Shown here one piece after another: positions 1 through 7,807 of a stretch of 64,000 nt of DNA. Both the position numbers and the translations under genes were made by a program. The DNA is from Leptospira ognonensis. Lineage in GTDB: Bacteria; Spirochaetota; Leptospiria; Leptospirales; Leptospiraceae. The DNA is taken from NCBI RefSeq assembly GCF_004770745.1, contig NZ_RQGD01000035.1:186001-250000 (forward strand), written 5' to 3'. The stretch's first letter is position 1. The number at the start of each line of letters is the position of its first letter. The notes below the pieces were generated by a model. That model was not told the origin of the DNA, did no database searches, and saw only the letters and a list, made by a program, of their open reading frames with translations.

Positions 1-128
1 TTCGAAAGTACTGTTTACTGAATGGGCTCGACGATATTGGACTTACGATGAAAAAGGCAGAGAAAATTCAAAAATTTGAAGAGAAAAATCAAAAAGAAGT
101 TCCCTGGTTGTATCCAAAGGTAGTATAA
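1..128 (+). CDS. leuD: 3-isopropylmalate dehydratase small subunit, C-terminal end (partial)
   Basis: Only the last 42 codons are present, read from base 3 to a TAA at 126-128. The peptide contains [19 protein letters not shown] and ends PWLYPKVV, which matches the C-terminal helix region of LeuD, where NGLDDIGLT is highly conserved. LeuD with LeuC isomerises 2-isopropylmalate to 3-isopropylmalate in leucine synthesis in the cytoplasm. The next gene starts 7 bases later on the same strand, so they are probably cotranscribed. The 5' part and the position of leuC lie outside the window. Confidence 0.88.
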   Translation, partial: RKYCLLNGLDDIGLTMKKAEKIQKFEEKNQKEVPWLYPKVV

Positions 129-135
129 TCAAAAC

Positions 136-516
136 ATGAAACACATGATCCCTTATTTAATGATAGTATTCAGTTTTGCTTCTCTAATTGCAGCGGACGA
201 GCTTCAGATCCAAGATACAAAAGTAGGCTTGGGCAAAGAGGCCTTACGTGGAACGGTAGTTACAGTTCATTACACTGGTAAACTCACAAATGGAAAAGTT
301 TTCGACTCCTCTGTAGATCGTGGTGAGCCCTTTGTTTTCAATTTAGGTGCAGGACAAGTGATCCAAGGATGGGAAAAAGGCATCGTGGGAATGAAAGAAG
401 GTGGAAAGAGAAAACTCACTATTCCTCCTCAGATGGGTTATGGTGCTAGGGCTGTTGGACCCATTCCTGCAAATTCTACTTTGATTTTTGACGTAGAGTT
501 ACTAAAAGTAAAATAA
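136..516 (+). CDS. Exported FKBP-type peptidyl-prolyl cis-trans isomerase
   Basis: The 126-residue protein opens with a signal peptide (about residues 1-20, cleavage after SLIAA) followed by one FKBP domain at about 35-126. Visible family motifs are VTVHYTGKLTNGKVFDSS, the hydrophobic-pocket segment GQVIQGWEKGIVGMKEGGKR and IPPQMGYG. These enzymes catalyse proline cis-trans isomerisation during folding, here in the periplasm given the signal peptide. The length is that of a single-domain FKBP with no dimerisation domain like that of FkpA or Mip. It lies 7 bases after leuD and 3 bases before the next gene, so it is probably in the leuD transcript. Confidence 0.92.
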   Translation: MKHMIPYLMIVFSFASLIAADELQIQDTKVGLGKEALRGTVVTVHYTGKLTNGKVFDSSVDRGEPFVFNLGAGQVIQGWEKGIVGMKEGGKRKLTIPPQMGYGARAVGPIPANSTLIFDVELLKVK

Positions 517-519
517 TAA

Positions 520-1521
520 ATGTTTGATCCAATCTCGAAGGGTATTGATGATTTTGGGAATAGCTTATTGCAAGCTTTGAACAACGTACAAGGTTTGTTT
601 GGAAAGGAGCTTTCTGTTGTTAACCCAATCAAGGACAATATCCTTCAACTGATTGGAAACACACCTCTCATACGCCTAAATCGAATCGGATCTGAGTATT
701 CTGGCATTCATTTTTATCTTAAGGCTGAGTTTTTGAATCCTACGGGTTCGGCTAAAGACAGAACGGCTCTTGCAATGTTTATTGATGCGGAACGCAGAGG
801 AAAAGTTCGGAAAGGAATGTCCGTCGTTTTATACGGAGCTGGGTCTTCTTCGATCAGCTTTTCATGGATCGGCAAAATCAGGCAATACCCCGTCTATTGT
901 TTGGTGCCGCTTTCGACTCCTCCCGAACGGATACAGCTGTTAAGAAGTTATGGTGCGGAAGTTACGGTAACAAGTGTTTCAGATACGAGTGTGCTTTTTG
1001 ATTTGGCCATTGCAAAGGCTCAAAAAGTAAATGGTTGGATTCCCGATGAAGCAGCGAATCCGGCCAATCCGAATTTTCATTTTAAAACGACAGGTCCTGA
1101 GATTTGGCGAGACCTCCAAGGTAAGGTGGGAGCAGTGGTTTCTGCACCTGGTACTGGTGGTGCCATCACAGGAATTGGACGATATTTAAAATCACAAAAT
1201 TCTAAAGTGAAAGTGATTCTGGCAGGAAAGCAATCTTCACCATTTTTGCGTTATGTGAAAGCAAAAACTAAAAAAGAACAGGATGAAATTTCTCTTCCAT
1301 CCGTTTATGATTCTAGATTGATTGATGGAGCCTTCCCAGTGAGTCCTGAAGAAGCATTACACCTTCAAGCGGATCTTTATGATAAAGAGGGTATTTTTGC
1401 GGGACTCACTACGGGAACAGTAATTACCGGCGCACTTCGTTTTTCTGAAACCATCAAAGACACTCTTGCCAATGAAAGAGATCCATTTAACATTGTCATC
1501 CTTTCTCCGGATAGAGACTAG
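520..1521 (+). CDS. Degenerate cysteine synthase-like (PLP fold type II) protein
   Basis: The 333-residue protein follows the O-acetylserine sulfhydrylase pattern: LQLIGNTPLIRLNRI (43-57), NPTGSAKDRTAL with the PLP lysine K79, and the phosphate-binding loop APGTGGAITGIG (209-220). It departs from the family where the substrate loop TSGNTG should be: the segment reads YGAGSSSISFSW (105-116). It also stops right after SPDRD, where active enzymes continue PDSGxRY. An N-terminal extension of about 35 residues precedes the fold. PLP binding looks possible but normal cysteine synthesis is doubtful. The gene is intact and tightly spaced after the FKBP gene, which argues for a maintained function, perhaps regulatory or with another substrate. 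Confidence 0.75.
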   Translation: MFDPISKGIDDFGNSLLQALNNVQGLFGKELSVVNPIKDNILQLIGNTPLIRLNRIGSEYSGIHFYLKAEFLNPTGSAKDRTALAMFIDAERRGKVRKGMSVVLYGAGSSSISFSWIGKIRQYPVYCLVPLSTPPERIQLLRSYGAEVTVTSVSDTSVLFDLAIAKAQKVNGWIPDEAANPANPNFHFKTTGPEIWRDLQGKVGAVVSAPGTGGAITGIGRYLKSQNSKVKVILAGKQSSPFLRYVKAKTKKEQDEISLPSVYDSRLIDGAFPVSPEEALHLQADLYDKEGIFAGLTTGTVITGALRFSETIKDTLANERDPFNIVILSPDRD

Positions 1522-1524
1522 TAG

Positions 1525-3378
1525 TTACAGAATTTCTATCAGTAAAACGGTGATATCATCTGAATCTTGGATTCGTTTTTGATTGAGTGAGGCGATCAAG
1601 TCTTTGGTAAATTGTTCGGCTTCTAAATAGTGAGTGATGGCAATGGTCTCCTTCAAAACTTCCGTTGATGTTTTTTCTATGCTGATATCATCACTCAGGC
1701 CATCCGTATAAAGGAGTAACTTATCTCCTTTTTCTAATTTTCTTGCAAAGAGTTTGTATTCGCAATTTTTTTCAAAACCGAGTAGAAATCCCTCCGATTC
1801 CAATTCGATGATTTCCTTTTTTCGAAGTAAAATCATAGGTGGATGGCCTGCGGTTGCATATTGCAATTCTAATGCCTCCAAATTTATATATGCATAAACG
1901 GCACTCACGAACCTCTGGTTTAAAACTTCGCCTAAAAAATCATTCATTCGTTCGAGAAGTTTTTCTGGATTCTTTGACCAGTGTTTTTCGTTTTTAAAGG
2001 AGATTTTGACGGTTGAGGAGTCCATGGCCGCACTCACTCCATGACCCGTCACATCAGCAACAATCACACCAAATTCTGTATCACCGCATTCATGAAAGTC
2101 ATAGAAATCACCACCAACCGCGCGTAAGGGGAGATAGGTCACATGAATTTTCGCGTCTGGGAAAACGGGAGTATGAAGAGGAAGGATGTGAGTTTGGATT
2201 TTTCGTGCCACCTCTAAATCCTTTTCGATGAGAAGTAGCTTCGCATTGACGATTTCTTTTTCTCTTGTTAATGTTCTAATCCTTCTTCCAATAGCGATAG
2301 AAAATAAAATGCCTTCGAGTAACGAGGAAAGTTGCGTTCCATAACGGCCTATCCAAAATTCCAGAGGGAAGACGCCTAGATTCGTGAGTGTCTCAAGAAC
2401 TATGCCGATGGTGACAATGATCCAGGCACCGAGAAAAAAAGCGGATTGGCTGACTCCCTTTCGAAATCCCAAGTAGGCGCTGATGATCATTAGGATCGAC
2501 CCGAAGGGGAGCAAATAATTCATCGATTTTACCATAAGAGTGAAAGGCAGAAAAGTGGCGAGGCCTCCGATGAAGATACAGCTGACGGCAAAATAAGTAA
2601 GGGCAGAGTTAAAAGTTTTTTGTATTTTTGCTAAATTTAGAAATTCACTCGTGAATAAGAGAACGAAGGCAACCGCCAGATAGGAGGCAATAAATAAGCC
2701 CGGTTTGAGAAAGAACGAATTTTCCTGTGCAAAAAACTGTTTATGAAAACCGCCAAGTACGAGGTAAACATAGAGGACAGAAGATATATAAAGGCAGTAG
2801 AATAGAAAACTTTTTTCACGTATCGTTAAATATATGAGTAAATTATAAAATAACATGGAAAGTAACGCACCGAAATACAAGCCGTGAATGATATATTCCG
2901 CTTGTGCTTTATTCATAAAGTCTCTTTGTTCCCAAATTCGCAAAGGGAAGGCGAGAAGGCCTGAATTCTTCAATTTAAAATATGCTGTCGCTACTTCTCC
3001 CACTTGCAGACTGAAATGGAAATTTGGATTTCGATGATGGAGTTGCCCGGGAACAGTTTTTGAAAACACACCCGATTTCATATAGGATATTTGATCTCTT
3101 TTCACGAGATAAAAATCAATCTCATCGAGATACGCAACGCCCACCTCTAAGCTGATTTCACGGATTTCTGTCGTATCATTTTTTAACTGACTACGGAGCC
3201 AAAGTGGTGACCGGCCTGTTCCAAAATTTTGGATCCGACGACCTACCGGATTCCAATTTTTTTCATACAAAGGCAGTTCACTAAAGGTAACGTCTTTGTC
3301 GAGGAGCTCTAATTCTGGGCGATCGATATCATTGGCACAATGGATACAGAAAAGCAGACAGAGGAGGAGCCATTTCAT
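1525..3378 (-). CDS. 7TM receptor-like lipoprotein with SpoIIE/PP2C phosphatase output
   Basis: The 617-residue protein has a lipoprotein-like signal (MKWLLLCLLFCIHC), an extracytoplasmic beta-sandwich resembling 7TMR-DISMED2 (about 30-155), a seven-helix membrane region (about 165-365), a short coiled coil (370-395) and a C-terminal SpoIIE-type PP2C domain (about 400-617). Metal-site motifs GGDFYDF, VADVTGHGVSAAMDSS and LLLYTDGLSDD are visible. Such proteins sense an external signal and dephosphorylate serine/threonine on a partner, commonly an anti-sigma-factor antagonist. No such partner gene lies nearby. It ends 3 bases from the converging cysteine-synthase-like gene and starts 12 bases after the barrel gene, so it may be the last gene of that minus-strand cluster. 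Confidence 0.9.
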   Translation of the reverse strand: MKWLLLCLLFCIHCANDIDRPELELLDKDVTFSELPLYEKNWNPVGRRIQNFGTGRSPLWLRSQLKNDTTEIREISLEVGVAYLDEIDFYLVKRDQISYMKSGVFSKTVPGQLHHRNPNFHFSLQVGEVATAYFKLKNSGLLAFPLRIWEQRDFMNKAQAEYIIHGLYFGALLSMLFYNLLIYLTIREKSFLFYCLYISSVLYVYLVLGGFHKQFFAQENSFFLKPGLFIASYLAVAFVLLFTSEFLNLAKIQKTFNSALTYFAVSCIFIGGLATFLPFTLMVKSMNYLLPFGSILMIISAYLGFRKGVSQSAFFLGAWIIVTIGIVLETLTNLGVFPLEFWIGRYGTQLSSLLEGILFSIAIGRRIRTLTREKEIVNAKLLLIEKDLEVARKIQTHILPLHTPVFPDAKIHVTYLPLRAVGGDFYDFHECGDTEFGVIVADVTGHGVSAAMDSSTVKISFKNEKHWSKNPEKLLERMNDFLGEVLNQRFVSAVYAYINLEALELQYATAGHPPMILLRKKEIIELESEGFLLGFEKNCEYKLFARKLEKGDKLLLYTDGLSDDISIEKTSTEVLKETIAITHYLEAEQFTKDLIASLNQKRIQDSDDITVLLIEIL

Positions 3379-3390
3379 GTTTTGTTCTGG

Positions 3391-4446
3391 TCACCAGGCT
3401 TCTTTTTCTGAGGAAGCAAGGCTAAACTGGCGCATGATATTAAATCCCAGACAAAATTCCTTTTTCATAAAATCATAGTCGGCACCTCGAAGGAGCTGGG
3501 TTTGCGCGAGGGTACGATTATTGGAAACAAAGACTTGGAATACGTGCCCACCTGTTTCGATGTCTAAGCCAATGCCAAAGGGCACAAATTTATGTTTCAC
3601 GGGCTCATCCAGAAGTACATTCCTAATTAAAATTTCCGAAGGTGTTACGGTTCCATTGGCAAGACCAGAATTGATTTGATCGCTTGATAATTGTGTCACA
3701 CCATTAACGGATGTTTTTTGGGATTCCGTCGCATAACTATCTCCGACAAAATCTCTTTTCGAAGTAAAGATGGCATTGAAGCTCAAATCAATGCGAGTCG
3801 ATATCTTAAACCGCCCACCAACATCAACACCAGTTCTTTCATTGTTTGTGTTTGCAGGTGTAAAATTTCTATGAACGATCATGGGTGAAACTTGCAAAGA
3901 AATAGAATCCGTAAATTTCCGAGAAATAAGAACGGATCCGAGCATAGATTTTTTATCATGATCTGTTAGTTCATATGTATTTAAATCTCGGTTTAACTTG
4001 GTATCAACGGCAGAAACTCCCGTCCAGGGTCGGTTAAAATACGCGTAGGTATAACTCTGGTCTGATGTTTCTTGTCCGACAACTCCAAATAGGCTGACGG
4101 TAAAGGGAAAGGCGTCTTGGCTGATCAATCTATACTTTGATCGTAGTTCCCAAGTTTTTTGTTGTGAGGTTCTTGCAATCCCTACCATCCATTTGTCTGT
4201 CAAACCATAGTCCAAGGCCAACTGTGTGTTGGCTCCTTGGTCCAGACCATAAAAGTCTTCAAACCCAGCTTTTGCGTTTCCGAACCTATGGTTGAAACGA
4301 AAGACTAAATTTTTCTCACCTACATCTTCTGTGGATGGCATAAATAGATTACTCGATCCCATGAAATGTGTGTTAGATTTAGTTTGGCTAAACAATGGAA
4401 AATAGAAGAGAGTAAAGGCTGCGATGATAAAGGATAAGAATTTCAT
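3391..4446 (-). CDS. DUF5777-like outer-membrane beta-barrel protein
   Basis: The start at 4446 gives a clean signal peptide (MKFLSFIIAAFTLFYFPLFSQ) and an ATGA overlap with the stop of the YceI gene, with GGGAAA about 8 bases upstream. An upstream in-frame ATG at 4458 is also possible. The mature protein of about 330 residues is made of alternating amphipathic strands with the opening pattern NLFMPSTEDVGEKNLVFRFNHRFG and LALDYGLTDKWMVGIAR, which I recognise as resembling DUF5777 barrels. It ends in a barrel-type C-terminal segment. Function is unknown. Its coupling to a YceI gene and two cytochrome-like lipoprotein genes suggests a shared envelope role. Confidence 0.72.
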   Translation of the reverse strand: MKFLSFIIAAFTLFYFPLFSQTKSNTHFMGSSNLFMPSTEDVGEKNLVFRFNHRFGNAKAGFEDFYGLDQGANTQLALDYGLTDKWMVGIARTSQQKTWELRSKYRLISQDAFPFTVSLFGVVGQETSDQSYTYAYFNRPWTGVSAVDTKLNRDLNTYELTDHDKKSMLGSVLISRKFTDSISLQVSPMIVHRNFTPANTNNERTGVDVGGRFKISTRIDLSFNAIFTSKRDFVGDSYATESQKTSVNGVTQLSSDQINSGLANGTVTPSEILIRNVLLDEPVKHKFVPFGIGLDIETGGHVFQVFVSNNRTLAQTQLLRGADYDFMKKEFCLGFNIMRQFSLASSEKEAW

Positions 4447-4976
4447 GGTGTTTCCCATTGGATTTTTACTTTGACTTGGATGACGGGATTTACTTTTAAA
4501 AAAACAAGTTTTGGAATTTCGATTTTATAGTCTGACAGGTTGATCGTAAAATAGGATATCTGCTCTACACCATTTGGAGCTTTCGATGTTTTTCCAAGTA
4601 GCTTTACATTTTCTTTTTTGACACCATGCAGCTGTAAAACGCCAACGGCCTCCACGTCACCTGACTCTTTTATTTGGTTCACTTCACCTTCGAAAGTAGA
4701 AATGGGAAACTTTTCTACTTCAAAATAATTATCATGAAGATGAGAGGTTTGCAATTTGTTATCCGTTTTTATGCTACTCAGTCCTATTTCGATTTTTATC
4801 TTTTTCGTTTTTACATCTAAACTTCCTGTTACAGAATCCCCTTCACCCAGAATCGTCTCGAGATCCGTTTCGGATTTGAAAAAAACTTTTCCTTTGGCTA
4901 CCTTCCACTCTGTGGGTTCTGCAACCAAGGTATTTGAGACAAGAAACAGACCTAACACAAGGCAGATGATTCTCAT
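4443..4976 (-). CDS. YceI family periplasmic lipid-binding protein
   Basis: The 177-residue protein starts at 4976, where ATG overlaps the TGA of the upstream lipoprotein gene, and has a signal peptide ending near LVAEP. The rest follows the YceI lipocalin-like fold: an opening EWKVAKGKVFFKSETDL, the central TSHLHDNYFEVEKFPISTFEG (the family reads LRSxxFFDVEKYPxxxF) and a GVLQLHGVKK segment. Family members bind polyisoprenoids or other amphiphiles in the periplasm. It is translationally coupled on both sides, to the CX4CH lipoprotein upstream and the barrel protein downstream, so these three act in one operon. Confidence 0.88.
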   Translation of the reverse strand: MRIICLVLGLFLVSNTLVAEPTEWKVAKGKVFFKSETDLETILGEGDSVTGSLDVKTKKIKIEIGLSSIKTDNKLQTSHLHDNYFEVEKFPISTFEGEVNQIKESGDVEAVGVLQLHGVKKENVKLLGKTSKAPNGVEQISYFTINLSDYKIEIPKLVFLKVNPVIQVKVKIQWETP

Positions 4977-5371
4977 GGGTTGGAACCGCCTTGAATCCAA
5001 CAATAGATAGCTCTGTCCAGAGTCGCGTTTGAATAAATGGCCATGGATCCTTTCACTTGGATGTAGAGTGAAGATGTAGAGGCATTGCCTGGGTTTGTCA
5101 GAGCCTTCACCTGCGCATAATTTGTCGCATTGTATCGAGTGGTCCCGTCGTGGCAGCCGGATCTGCCGCAGGAGGTATTAAATCCTGCGGTGCTTAGAGT
5201 CGAAAACGTGGGAGCACTGACGTTACATTCAGTGGATGTCACCGTCGGAGTACTCGTCGTAAGCGCAGAAAATAAGATCGCATTTGTAGCGATTTCCCTT
5301 TCTTTATCAGTAGAGGAAACATAACTACAAGATAGAATATAAAAGCCTAGGAGTGGGAGCAAATAACGCAT
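4973..5371 (-). CDS. Small cytochrome c-like lipoprotein with CX4CH motif (paralogue 2)
   Basis: The 132-residue protein has a lipobox ending at C15 (GFYILSC). Its folded part contains TSCGRSGCHDG, a CX4CH sequence at C68-H74, a downstream methionine M110 in KGSMAIY, and a C-terminal AIYCWIQGGSNP. The arrangement CxnCH, then a Met about 35 residues on, then a WIxxG end is like small class I cytochromes with His/Met ligation. C49 and C124 are further conserved cysteines that could form a disulfide. It shares about half its residues with the neighbouring 151-residue lipoprotein, so the pair looks like a tandem duplication. Haem binding is inferred only. Confidence 0.7.
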   Translation of the reverse strand: MRYLLPLLGFYILSCSYVSSTDKEREIATNAILFSALTTSTPTVTSTECNVSAPTFSTLSTAGFNTSCGRSGCHDGTTRYNATNYAQVKALTNPGNASTSSLYIQVKGSMAIYSNATLDRAIYCWIQGGSNP

Positions 5372-5384
5372 AGTTCAGGACAGT

Positions 5385-5840
5385 CTATGGCTTTGCTCCT
5401 CCTGAAATCCAGCAATAAATTGCCTTATCGATTGCCTGAGTTGTATAGATTGCCATGGATCCTGAAGATTGTTCTCTATATAATGCCGAGGTGCTCGGAA
5501 CCCCAGTATTTGCATACGCTAATACTTCCGAATAGACGTTTGTTCGGTATCTGCTGGCTCCACTGCCGCCTGTTACATGGCATCCTGATTGTCCACAAGT
5601 TGTTTCAAAGCCTGCCTCTTTTAAGGTTGAAAATGCTGGTGCACTCACTTCGCAGGTTGGTGTCGGGAATTTTTGATTTGTTTGTGTGCTAGTCGCCGTA
5701 GATGTTCTCGACAAAGCGAGTAGACCGAGGAGGGAATTTTGTTCCTTTTCCTGATCGTTCCCATTTTCTGGGTCCAAAACCGAGCAAGCTAAATGCAGAG
5801 TTAGCATTAGGAGAAATAAATAGATATAGGAATACTTCAT
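5385..5840 (-). CDS. Small cytochrome c-like lipoprotein with CX4CH motif (paralogue 1)
   Basis: The start at 5840 (MKYSYIYLFLLMLTLHLAC, lipobox cysteine C19) is preceded by AAAAGGTAACT, a good ribosome site; an ORF extension to 5897 lacks one. After a low-complexity Ser/Thr linker comes the same domain as in the downstream paralogue: C63, TTCGQSGCH (C82, C87, H88), GSMAIY (M129) and AIYCWISGGAKP (C143). The spacing suits a covalent haem c with the uncommon CX4CH attachment motif and a Met sixth ligand. It is the first gene of the cluster that continues with the second lipoprotein, YceI and the barrel protein. Confidence 0.7.
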   Translation of the reverse strand: MKYSYIYLFLLMLTLHLACSVLDPENGNDQEKEQNSLLGLLALSRTSTATSTQTNQKFPTPTCEVSAPAFSTLKEAGFETTCGQSGCHVTGGSGASRYRTNVYSEVLAYANTGVPSTSALYREQSSGSMAIYTTQAIDKAIYCWISGGAKP

Positions 5841-5953
5841 AGTTACCTTTTTAAAAAATAGATTAGATGTTAGACTCCTTCCAAAGAGAAATAGCAATAG
5901 GATAGATCAATTTCTTTTGCAGAAGGAAGATGGATTGTTTTAGACTCGCCCAA

Positions 5954-7678
5954 TCAATTGGCTTTTTCGAATAATTTTTTGATCTCAGGTAAGGAATCGT
6001 GCGCTACCTGTTCTCCAAGCTTTATGAATTCAGCACTCCTCCAAAATTCAAACCAGTTGGAGTTGGGTAAGATTGGATTTAAATAGACATCGGCATCTTG
6101 CGCTGAATACTTTCCAATCCGGTATTGTAAGGAATAAAGGCTATTCACAATGATATCCAAAACATTTAAGTTTGCTAACTTATTTGTATTCATCTGCACT
6201 TTGGAAGAAGGCATAGAGTTGACAGCGATGATTTTTTCGACACCTTCGTGTGTTAGGGGAGAAACAGGAAGTGGGTTCACGATCCCGCCATCTACATAAG
6301 TTTTACCGTTTTCCTGTGCTTGCGGGGCAAATACACCAGGTATGGAAATACTGGCCATCAGGGCATCCAGTACTTTTCCCTCCGAAAGAATGACTTCTCG
6401 GCGCGTAGAGATTTCACAGGAAATGAGTCGCAATTTGATCGGAAGTTCCTCAAAAGTCAGATCTCCGAGATATTTCTCAAGTAAATTGCGAACATGTTTA
6501 CCATGAAGCAAACCTTGGCCAGGAAAGGATAGGTCTATCAACTTAAACATTTTAAAAATGGAATCTATCTCTTGTAATAAGGGTAGGATTCCTTTGTAAC
6601 CGAGGCCACTTGCCCAAAATGCACCGATCACAGCGCCTATACTTGTACCGGAAATGATGTCGACTTTTAGATTTTCTTCCTCGAAAACTTTCATGATACC
6701 GATTTGTGCCAAACCAAGAGCCGCCCCTCCACCAAGAGCAATGCCAACTTCCACTCCCGAAAGCTCTCTCGCCTTGCGGTTGATATGCGTTTCGAATTGG
6801 CCCTGCGTAAGAATTGTTTCGATCGGCGTTTCATGGTAGAGAGCCTCATTGGATTTTGCTTCCTCACTGATCACAGAAGATGATTCCTGTTTGGCACTGC
6901 CTTCGCTACTGAGCCCTACCAGTTGATCAATATTGTCTGATTCCTCTAGCAGAGCATCTTTGAGTTCTGGCGGGTCTTCTGGAAAGATTTCCAAAAAGAT
7001 AAAGAAATGAGTCGCATAATGCCTGCCAAGTGTCTCCTTGATTTTATCGACATCCCGATATCTGTAGGTCTTGAGCAAATCCGATTTGTATTCATCTGGT
7101 ACATTCCGTTGGTTGAATCTGAGTATGATCGACTTCTTACCAGATTCTCTTTCGATTGCTTCGGCCAATTTGATCGTATAAAAGTCTGCAGCCGAGTCAG
7201 CGGTATGTACAAAACATATCACAGAATTTTTGAAATATTCTTTGCTTCCGAGAAGTTCATTTCTGAGTGTTTTCGTAAGCATCCTCGAGAAGGTGATGGA
7301 TAAAAATGGAATTTTTCGCAGAAGGTCTTGGAATTCTTTCTGTCGAAGCACGAGAAAGCGGGATTCGGAAAGGGTTCGAACGCTATGAGAATGTTCCTCT
7401 TCTGTTAAGAGGGAGTGAATGCCGAAATACTCTCCTTTCTTGAGGATCTGCAGTACTTCTTCTTTGGTTTCTCCTTTGGCTGGGAGATAGACGGAGACAG
7501 ACCCCGATAGAATCAGGTAAAGGCTATGGTCACTCCCGCCTTTCCGATACAATACCTCATCTCTCTTTGACTCCACGATCTGAACCATTTCTGCGATCCA
7601 AACAAGTTCTTTTTTCTGCAAACTTCGAAATAAAGGGAGTCCAGAAACGAGGTGAATCTTGCCATCAAGGTCTTTCAT
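5954..7678 (-). CDS. Patatin-like phospholipase with N-terminal cyclic-nucleotide-binding domain
   Basis: The start at 7678 is preceded by AAGGACATCGCA. Residues about 5-130 form a cNMP-binding-like domain (LSGSVSVYLPAKGE, LKKGEYFGIHSLL). A middle region (about 140-290) resembles the linker seen in NTE-type esterases. The catalytic patatin domain (about 300-480) shows the oxyanion motif GGGAALGLAQIG, the nucleophile elbow GTSIG and the Asp motif DGGIVNPLPV, so the Ser-Asp dyad is complete. Such proteins hydrolyse phospholipids or lysophospholipids at the inner membrane, and the N-terminal domain suggests ligand control. The gene is divergent from recN, with about 130 bases between the start codons. 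Confidence 0.92.
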   Translation of the reverse strand: MKDLDGKIHLVSGLPLFRSLQKKELVWIAEMVQIVESKRDEVLYRKGGSDHSLYLILSGSVSVYLPAKGETKEEVLQILKKGEYFGIHSLLTEEEHSHSVRTLSESRFLVLRQKEFQDLLRKIPFLSITFSRMLTKTLRNELLGSKEYFKNSVICFVHTADSAADFYTIKLAEAIERESGKKSIILRFNQRNVPDEYKSDLLKTYRYRDVDKIKETLGRHYATHFFIFLEIFPEDPPELKDALLEESDNIDQLVGLSSEGSAKQESSSVISEEAKSNEALYHETPIETILTQGQFETHINRKARELSGVEVGIALGGGAALGLAQIGIMKVFEEENLKVDIISGTSIGAVIGAFWASGLGYKGILPLLQEIDSIFKMFKLIDLSFPGQGLLHGKHVRNLLEKYLGDLTFEELPIKLRLISCEISTRREVILSEGKVLDALMASISIPGVFAPQAQENGKTYVDGGIVNPLPVSPLTHEGVEKIIAVNSMPSSKVQMNTNKLANLNVLDIIVNSLYSLQYRIGKYSAQDADVYLNPILPNSNWFEFWRSAEFIKLGEQVAHDSLPEIKKLFEKAN

Positions 7679-7753
7679 TGCGATGTCCTTACAGACCAAA
7701 AATGCAAATGCCTCGCGATTGAAATTTTGTTTTTATTTTTTCATTTATTTTTC

Positions 7754-7783
7754 TTGACTAATTGTATGTGTAGTAGTTATCGT
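7754..7783 (+). promoter_or_regulatory. Candidate sigma-70 promoter for recN
   Basis: TTGACT (7754-7759) and TATCGT (7778-7783) are separated by 18 bases, about 25 bases before the recN ATG at 7808. The match is partial. I saw no clear SOS-type inverted repeat here. Confidence 0.35.
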
Positions 7784-7807
7784 ATGTATAGCAAACAGGA
7801 GTTTTGT

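Noticed and set aside
520..1521. Calling the cysteine-synthase-like gene a pseudogene
   Set aside because: The frame is intact, of full length and tightly placed in an operon; only catalytic motifs differ.
7652..7807. N-terminal extension of RecN
   Set aside because: The extra residues are low-complexity, overlap the divergent patatin gene and lack a ribosome site; CAGGAG precedes 7808.
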